From: CAYMKL01 sp964390805
GTDB lineage: Bacteria > Chloroflexota > Anaerolineae > VGOG01
Assembly (NCBI GenBank): GCA_964390805.1
Contig: CAYMKL010000006.1
Location: forward strand, 28,766 to 92,765
Direction of reading: 5' to 3'
Length of the DNA: 64,000 nt
Shown in pieces: positions 58,401 to 64,000 of the stretch. Position 1 is the first letter of the stretch. The number at the start of each line of letters is the position of its first letter. The notes under the pieces are model-generated. The model saw only the letters and a program-made list of their open reading frames with translations. It searched no databases and was not told the DNA's origin. Both the position numbers and the translations under genes were made by a program.

Positions 58401-61400
58401 ACCCCAACACGGTAACTGACAACGTGGTGGTCACCTTCACTGCGGATGCGTCGGATGTATTCACGCCCACCAGCCCAACCTTGGGCGGCGACTTCGCGGG
58501 CGAGTCTGTCACCGTCACCCAGGTGAGCAACGTGGTCACCTTCACCTTCGCCATCACTCTGGAAATGGACGCGAACGGCACGATTTCGTTCCCCCTCTTC
58601 CGTCCCTGTGGAGTGAGCAGTCAACTTCGGGCGCGTGTCAGCTTTCAGGACCGCTGCGATGTGAGCCGCACTGATGGCGCCACCGGCGGCACATCAACAA
58701 CCAGCTCCAACGTCACTCTCTTCGCCACCCCCGACAAGTACGTGGTGAACGAAAAGACGGCCCGCTGGCGCTTCTATGTGAGCAACGGCGGCAATCAGAC
58801 CGCCAGCGAAGTCAGCATCACCAACACCTTGCCCAGTGGCTACAGCTTAGTGACGTACACGGTCAGGAGCTCCACTTCCCCCATTCCTACCTTAAACTCC
58901 ATCACTTATGTCACGGGAAGCATTGGCGGGCGGGAAGTGGTCACGTTCACCATCCCCAGTTCACCGGGCCTGGAGGCAGGCGACCGCATTCAGTTTGACG
59001 TCACATCCACCGTGGCCAGTTGTGCCTCTCCCACACAGGTGGATATCGCGCTGTTCCAGGAATGTGGCAAGGTGGCGGGCACCTGCGGCGGACGGCACGA
59101 ATGTATCGTTCAGTTCGTTAAGGGAGCTACCTCGCTGCTGAGCAGCAACGACCAAACAGCCAACCTGCCCCTGTGTGAAGAGGGTTTGATTGAGCTGGTC
59201 ATCAAGAACACCTCGGCCCAGTCCGATGAGTTCGACTTCACCATCACCGACGTCATTACCAATGCCACCTTTGTCACCCAGACTGCGCGGGTTACGGTCA
59301 CGAACCGGGCCGGCAACGTGGTGACCGGAGCCACTTCAGGCGTCCCTCTTCAGGACATACCGTTTACCCCCACCGTCACCACAATCGGCAATACGGACAC
59401 CGTCACCTGGACCGTCACCAGCTTCGCCAGCGGCACGCCGCAGTACGATGTGTTGGCAGAGCGGGACGCCAGTGACGTGATCAAGATCACCTTCCGAGTG
59501 GGGACAGCCTGCGTTGGCACGGCAGCCGAGGTGCAGTCCACTGGCCGAGCCAAAGACGTGTGCGATGTGCTTCTGACCTTTGAAGAGGACAGCGTGTCGC
59601 TGATCACCGACGCGCCTGAGCTGACCATCGCCAAGACGGGGAGCAACGCTACCACCGGCGGCTCCCTTCCCGAACTCACCTACGCCAGTGTGACCGACAC
59701 GGTGGTGTGGCAGATTCAGGTGACCAACATCGGCGACCAGCGCGTGCTCAACCTCCTCGTCACCGACACCGTGCCCAGCAACTTCACCATCACCGAGACG
59801 AACCCCGTCACGGCCAGCGTGGTCGGCGACGAGGTCAGTTGGGTCATCACCACGCCCACTCCGGTGCTCGACGTGGGTGATACCAAGACCTTCCTCATTA
59901 CCGGCACGGTCGAGGGCGTCGCTTGTTCCCTCGTGGCGACGAACACTGCACAGGCCAACTTCGGGTGCAGCACCACGGATATCTGTCTGAGTGCGCCGGT
60001 GTCTGATACGGCCAGACTGCAAACCCAGCCGGATTTCCAGGTGCAATCCATCGTCGGGGATCTAAGCACTTGCGGTGGGGTGATCACCGTTACCCTGAAC
60101 AACAATGGGCCGCCCGGGCAAAACGTGATTCTGACGGATACCTTACCCAGTGGTTTTGTCTACGAATCAACGGTCTACTCCACCACGGCGCCTGTCACGC
60201 TGCCCGTGTCGGGGTCGTCTGTGCCAACGTGGACATGGGCCATTCCCGTCAGTCTACCCACTGGTACGAGCACCCTCGCTTTCCGCGTGCGCAACGATCA
60301 GACCAGTGGCTCGTGTACGGACCCTGGCACTTCGATCTCCAACCAGGTAGACGTCGAATATGACGAGTTGTGCACAACCACCGGCCCCTACACCGCCACC
60401 GGCAGCGCCAACATCACGGTGGACAGCCCTGCCCTTGCTGTGGACAAATCACCCCAAAAGCAGAACTCCGATGTAGGTCGTGTGGTGACCTGGACGATCC
60501 GTGTCACCAATACCGGCACGGCCATAGCGCCCAACGTCGTCGTCACCGACGTAGTGGGTAGCGGCTATCTCAACCCTGGTGCAACCGATGGCACTTACAG
60601 TGGGGGTAGCAACTCGCCCATCATCGCCGGCAACACCATCACCTGGACGCCGGCCATCACTCTTCCGGTGGGTGACGTCTGGACGGCAACGGTCACGGGT
60701 ACGGTGCAAGACACCGGAACCAACACAGACACCGTGGAGGTCAACGGCACCTGCCTTGCCGGGTGCATCTACACGACCACCAGCGACATCGCCTACGTCA
60801 CCCTGGTGGCTGTGTTCGACAAGGCCCCTGACGTGCAAACCGACACCATCGGCAGCGTTGTGGTCTTCACAGTAACCGGTTATGCACCCGATACGGACGC
60901 CTTGTATGAGAATACGACCATGACCGACACCCTGCCGTCGGGCCTGGGGTACATCACGTCCACGCTTACTTATGTCTTCGACGGTGACGGTAGCAGCGGT
61001 GGGCCTGTCAGTGGGAGTGTCACGCCGGCCATCAGCCCTACCTATAAGGGAAATGGCGACTTGGTCTGGCAACTGGGCGACATGACCGGCACGGCGCGGA
61101 TCACGATTGCCATCACCGCGGTGGTTCTGAACGAAGCAGCCAACCAGGATGGCTTGCGACGTACCAACGTCCTGACGGCAACCTGGATTGATGATGGCCA
61201 GTCCTACGTCGCCACCGATACGGCGCACGTAGACATCCTAGAGCCAACCCTCATCACCGAGAAATCAGCAAACCCGACTTCGGCCACGCCGGGCGATACT
61301 GTCTTCTTCGAGATGGAGCTCTACCACGCCACCACCTCCACCGTGCCGGCCTACAACGTCCTGGTCACTGACGTGGTTCCGACCGGGCTGGAGTATATCT

Positions 61401-64000
61401 CCAACTCGTGGGACCAAACTGCCGGTCCGAGTGCTAGCGCCATTGACGACAGCAATTCGCCGACGCTGACCGCCAATTGGAACGTCATCCCAACCACCAC
61501 GACTCAGGCCAACCCCATTCGGTTGCGCTACAACGCCGTGATCTCAACGGCGGCGGCTCTGGGTTCGATCTTCACCAATACGATCACCACTACCTGGACC
61601 AGCGTGCTCACCGATACTTACGATGAACAGCGTGATGGCAGCGGTGGTATCAATGACTACGAAGACTCTGCTAACGCCACTGTGTCCTTGAGCGAAGTGA
61701 CGATGGACAAGACCGGGCCTCTCACAGTGACTGCTGGAAACGTGATCACCTACTCGATCACTGTGCAGAACCTGGGCCCTGGCACGGCCACCAACGCCGT
61801 GGTCACCGACACCATGCCACTCCAGGTAGACACCATCACGGCCACGTACAGTGTGCCCGGGACGAGCAGTGGAGTGTGCACCATCACACTGGACGCCTCC
61901 GGCGACATTGTGGTGTGCAATATGGGCAGCATACCCAGTGGTGTCACCGCCAATATCACTGCCACCGGCACAGTAGACCCCGATACGCCCGAAGGCGCCG
62001 ACCTGACCAACCAGGCCGAACTCACCGTCACTTCGTCAGACGGCTCAACGGTCAATAACAGCGACAGCACCGACACAGAGGTACTCACCGAGGCCGACGT
62101 GGGCGTGACCAAGAGCGGCCCTGCCACCGTCACCGCTGGCGAGCAGGTCACGTATACCATTGTGTTGAGCAACAGCGGCCCCTCCACGGCACGCGACGTG
62201 GACGTGAAGGACCTGTTGCCGGCAGGCTTGACCTTCGTCAGTGGCACGTCCACCCAGGGCACGTGCGTCAGCAGCATCTGCCAACTGGGCGATGTCTCCA
62301 CCGTGTCCCCCAGCAATGTAATTACCATGGTCATCACCGCCACAGTGGGTAGCGACGTGACCGGCACCATTACCAACACCGCCCAGGTCTTCGCCGACAC
62401 GTCCGATACCAGCAGTGCGAATGACAGCGACACGGCCTCGAGCACGGTCAACACCGGCACTACGCTGCAGATTGCCAAAACCGACCTGACTGACCCGGTC
62501 TACGCCGGCGATACCTACTTCTACGAGATTGCCATCACTAACACCGGCCCGTCCGACGCGCTGGACGTGGTCATCACCGACCAGTTGCCTGCTTATGTCA
62601 CCTTCGAAGGCGCCAGCCCTGGCTGTGTCCACGACGACAGCCCGACCAACGGCGTGGTCACCTGCGCTGTGGGCACGCTCACTGCTGGCGCGCAGCGCGA
62701 CTACCTGATCAATACCCGGGTGCTCAGCGACACAGTCAACAACACAACGGCCACCAACTACGTCACCGCCACGACGAGTACCACCAGCACGATGTTCAGC
62801 GATAGCGAGCCGACCACCTACCTGCAGAAAACCGGCGGCCTCGCCGACCTGGAGTTGACCAAGTCAGTTACGCCCACCAGCGCGGTAGCCGGCAGCGGAA
62901 GCTTCACCTACGCCCTGGTCATCACCAACAACGGGCCGGCTACGGCCAACGCAGTGCAGGTGGTGGACGCCTTCCCACGCCAGTTCGACTTCGTGTCGGC
63001 CACCGCCAGCGACGGCTCGACCTGCAACAGCGGTGTGACCTGCGATCTGGATGAGATGACCAACGGTGAGATCGTCACCATCACCCTCGTAGTAGAGGTG
63101 CCCTCCGACGTCATCACCGGCACCTACATCAATACGGCTACCGTCGGCAGCGCGTCGCCCGATAGCAATCCCAACAACAACACCGACGGCGAGCCGGTCA
63201 ACGTGACCGAGCAAGCCATTTTGCAGATACGCAAGGTGGCCAATCCAGACCCGGGCACGCCCGGCGAAGACCTGACCTACACCATCCTGGTCACCAACAC
63301 CGGCCCGTCGGACGCCGACAACGTCACTGTGACCGATACCCAGCCCAGCGATTTCACCCTGGCCCTGGTGACCAGCAGCCAGGGCGGGTGTGCGTCGCTG
63401 CCCTGCAACCTGGGGACCATCGTGGCCGGTGGCAACGCTGATATTACTATCAACGGCACAGTTTCGGCCGGCGCCGGCGGCAGCTTGGTTAACACAGCCA
63501 CAGTCAGCAGTACCACACCACCCGGCACGGCTGTTAGCGACACCATCACCACGTCTCTGACCGCAGGCGCGGACCTGGCATTGGTCAAGACAGCGACGCC
63601 CACCGTCAACGCTGGCGAAAACATCACCTACACCCTGACAGTCTACAACAACGGCCCGTCGAATGCTCAGACCGTCCGCATCACCGACACGCTACCGGTA
63701 AGCGTCACCTTCAGCAGCGCCAGCAGTGGCTGTGCCGAGACCGCAGCCGGCAGCGGCGTGGTGACCTGTACTTTGGCCAGCCTGGCCAACGGCGCCAGTA
63801 TGGGCTACACCATTGTAGTCACCGTGGCCAACGACGTAGAGCCTGGCACGAGCCTGGAGAACACCGCCACCGTTGGCTCTGACACGTCCGATAGTAATGC
63901 CTCTAACAACTCCGACGATGCCGATACTTCCGTCGTCGGCCTGGTTGACCTGGTTCTCGACAAGACGGGGCCCATCACGGTGACGGCAGGCCAGCAGATC
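55481..64000 (+). CDS. giant DUF11-repeat surface protein (3' partial)
   Basis: ATG 55481 behind GAGGAGGG. The frame stays open for 2,840 codons to the window edge. Signal peptide (LMAVGLLLNIVTPAIVSA); a short N-terminal region with about five copies of a Trp/Phe-containing motif (LGDSLLPAWMAETSG, LGDSLLPAWLDGVSE, LGTELLPVWFATVDS). A very long beta-sandwich array follows, rich in Thr/Val/Asp. The later part (from about 61,250) is regular DUF11/conserved repeats of 110-125 residues (LTKSVTPTSAVAGSGSFTYA ... VITNNGPATANAVQVVD). Cys is scattered in most repeats (GSTCNSGVTCDL), so disulfides are likely. Such proteins form stalks or the outer coat of the cell. Confidence 0.9.
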   Translation, partial: MHSIRPQFTLSTRDRIRRFLHALMAVGLLLNIVTPAIVSAATATAPRTAAAPAPDAAGRAQSARRPVLGNGWLPAFLIAFSETDILGAKSAPPPAPGDSSLRTWLNVTSGTDAETTAPPELGDSLLPAWMAETSGCDTPTRTCEESSTPTLPELSTSNVARPGSPDPGQKREATEVARNPLGATLDPLELGDSLLPAWLDGVSESVMTKLPNLATEPVAEGEDTPTKNDDTELGTELLPVWFATVDSTSDANREPGPWGPIRLLAAGSCTPESDLSMQLTVPPDAVSRGNVNGDVYTVTVSNDGSVDTTEVSLLIDPNVGFYYLGNSASVTSSPDGSINYNDTGTGSPGAPSIITLTTPNSTLSPGETITFTFKLATDADAKSGQLLSVTLQSGDSPTVQCKTTQENVPTVRGNLVIAKTPAAQDGSFGDVVTWTVTLRNTGLGTVYSAVMTDTEGSGLTGLSATPTISPFAPITLTTEASQVYTVTATIASCNNLTNTVEASWSIGNQDGTGTASDPVQDNVDIVFLLDDPNVTVQVGPLPNVNYCGAINATVPVTVTNSGATARNLRLSLSTSNVSVTNLDADWARAGNLFTYQGGTPVTDAIRSGETITFTVQVTSTNVCASDTASVSFTPIYDDACLLSLDVSGTADTSSVNVGQNAPTLNLVKSGPDVVAAGDNFVYTVTVSGDNQESITGTNGIVVTDVVPSQLITNSTNATRGVTGAVNSTITWTLPITDTGLYTEELYINVTVPELGGGTCGAGSSFTNQADAVADVCSQCTLDDSESLLTYIQDFLGANNVFTKTASPIELCGPGNAQLITAVLSIRDGITWTNTVYTDTLGQGQFALPLNVVSGTTQVTIDGIVRTSDVTITVAPTLTIDFSSIGTYSNTTDITITYQVTASVGSIVGDAVSQTEFLFSDFTMGGSGTACGGGTTGHFGTNITLRRGDLTATLTPATLSSCQENAITITVSGGNPNTVTDNVVVTFTADASDVFTPTSPTLGGDFAGESVTVTQVSNVVTFTFAITLEMDANGTISFPLFRPCGVSSQLRARVSFQDRCDVSRTDGATGGTSTTSSNVTLFATPDKYVVNEKTARWRFYVSNGGNQTASEVSITNTLPSGYSLVTYTVRSSTSPIPTLNSITYVTGSIGGREVVTFTIPSSPGLEAGDRIQFDVTSTVASCASPTQVDIALFQECGKVAGTCGGRHECIVQFVKGATSLLSSNDQTANLPLCEEGLIELVIKNTSAQSDEFDFTITDVITNATFVTQTARVTVTNRAGNVVTGATSGVPLQDIPFTPTVTTIGNTDTVTWTVTSFASGTPQYDVLAERDASDVIKITFRVGTACVGTAAEVQSTGRAKDVCDVLLTFEEDSVSLITDAPELTIAKTGSNATTGGSLPELTYASVTDTVVWQIQVTNIGDQRVLNLLVTDTVPSNFTITETNPVTASVVGDEVSWVITTPTPVLDVGDTKTFLITGTVEGVACSLVATNTAQANFGCSTTDICLSAPVSDTARLQTQPDFQVQSIVGDLSTCGGVITVTLNNNGPPGQNVILTDTLPSGFVYESTVYSTTAPVTLPVSGSSVPTWTWAIPVSLPTGTSTLAFRVRNDQTSGSCTDPGTSISNQVDVEYDELCTTTGPYTATGSANITVDSPALAVDKSPQKQNSDVGRVVTWTIRVTNTGTAIAPNVVVTDVVGSGYLNPGATDGTYSGGSNSPIIAGNTITWTPAITLPVGDVWTATVTGTVQDTGTNTDTVEVNGTCLAGCIYTTTSDIAYVTLVAVFDKAPDVQTDTIGSVVVFTVTGYAPDTDALYENTTMTDTLPSGLGYITSTLTYVFDGDGSSGGPVSGSVTPAISPTYKGNGDLVWQLGDMTGTARITIAITAVVLNEAANQDGLRRTNVLTATWIDDGQSYVATDTAHVDILEPTLITEKSANPTSATPGDTVFFEMELYHATTSTVPAYNVLVTDVVPTGLEYISNSWDQTAGPSASAIDDSNSPTLTANWNVIPTTTTQANPIRLRYNAVISTAAALGSIFTNTITTTWTSVLTDTYDEQRDGSGGINDYEDSANATVSLSEVTMDKTGPLTVTAGNVITYSITVQNLGPGTATNAVVTDTMPLQVDTITATYSVPGTSSGVCTITLDASGDIVVCNMGSIPSGVTANITATGTVDPDTPEGADLTNQAELTVTSSDGSTVNNSDSTDTEVLTEADVGVTKSGPATVTAGEQVTYTIVLSNSGPSTARDVDVKDLLPAGLTFVSGTSTQGTCVSSICQLGDVSTVSPSNVITMVITATVGSDVTGTITNTAQVFADTSDTSSANDSDTASSTVNTGTTLQIAKTDLTDPVYAGDTYFYEIAITNTGPSDALDVVITDQLPAYVTFEGASPGCVHDDSPTNGVVTCAVGTLTAGAQRDYLINTRVLSDTVNNTTATNYVTATTSTTSTMFSDSEPTTYLQKTGGLADLELTKSVTPTSAVAGSGSFTYALVITNNGPATANAVQVVDAFPRQFDFVSATASDGSTCNSGVTCDLDEMTNGEIVTITLVVEVPSDVITGTYINTATVGSASPDSNPNNNTDGEPVNVTEQAILQIRKVANPDPGTPGEDLTYTILVTNTGPSDADNVTVTDTQPSDFTLALVTSSQGGCASLPCNLGTIVAGGNADITINGTVSAGAGGSLVNTATVSSTTPPGTAVSDTITTSLTAGADLALVKTATPTVNAGENITYTLTVYNNGPSNAQTVRITDTLPVSVTFSSASSGCAETAAGSGVVTCTLASLANGASMGYTIVVTVANDVEPGTSLENTATVGSDTSDSNASNNSDDADTSVVGLVDLVLDKTGPITVTAGQQI

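Noticed and set aside
1..64000. tRNA and rRNA genes
   Set aside because: No cloverleaf-like sequence with a CCA-proximal T-arm (GGTTCRA) in proper spacing and no rRNA signature was seen; a tRNAscan run would settle it.

Overview
The window looks like a chromosomal segment of a GC-rich, Gram-positive-like environmental bacterium, most plausibly a member of Chloroflexota (Anaerolineae-like). The pointers are PlsY, NAD-dependent LigA, many lipoproteins and other single-membrane secreted proteins, LysM/formylglycine-enzyme lipoproteins, a dockerin-bearing subtilase, DUF11-repeat surface proteins, non-pyrrolysine MttB paralogues and several families of short palindromic repeats. No lipopolysaccharide or outer-membrane genes, rRNA, tRNA or CRISPR array were seen. 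The taxon is inferred from gene style and not proven.

Layout. 1-4.1 kb: a TPR-CHAT protease followed 24 bases later by a secreted subtilase with a dockerin tail. 4.1-5.2 kb: a possible structured RNA and a decapitated GH15 gene between two near-identical hairpin terminators. 5.2-7.5 kb: a three-gene prepilin operon with a clear promoter. 7.5-13.8 kb: RlmI-type methyltransferase, a NUDIX gene with a premature stop, a beta-propeller with an LPETG tail, LigA and a membrane protein. 13.8-21 kb: an opine-oxidase-like operon (iron-sulfur flavoprotein, DAO-type subunit, ornithine cyclodeaminase) interrupted by a REP-associated tyrosine transposase with two REP pairs, then a second DAO-type oxidoreductase coupled to a DUF6125 gene. 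21-30 kb: accessory island with a DUF1444 gene, an AbrB/PIN module, a large TIR-STAND-TPR protein, a LysM-FGE lipoprotein, a second PIN module and two broken genes. 30-36.8 kb: ketopantoate-reductase-like gene, DUF362 ferredoxin protein, PlsY and three tandem MttB-family methyltransferases. 36.8-49.9 kb: two tandem ABC transporter operons on the minus strand. 50.6-64 kb: HerA-like ATPase, HhH lipoprotein, SurA/thioredoxin fusion and a giant DUF11 surface protein running off the window.

The most notable finds are in the transporter region. First, the two operons start with unrelated binding proteins, yet their 5' leaders are homologous. They share blocks on the RNA strand, and two short hairpins show compensatory base changes, which fits an unassigned cis-regulatory RNA. 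Second, the binding protein of the second operon is a single polypeptide made of LysM, a family-3 binding domain and a circularly permuted family-5 binding domain. Its operon mixes family-5 permeases with a family-3 permease and ATPase.

The likely metabolic theme is uptake and oxidation of amino acids, opines or methylated amines: branched-chain-type and polar-amino-acid/peptide-type transporters, opine or amino-acid oxidases, ornithine cyclodeaminase and MttB-type methyltransferases. Short repeats have colonised the region heavily. They supply stop codons, interrupt operons and sit in frame inside ligA and the STAND gene.
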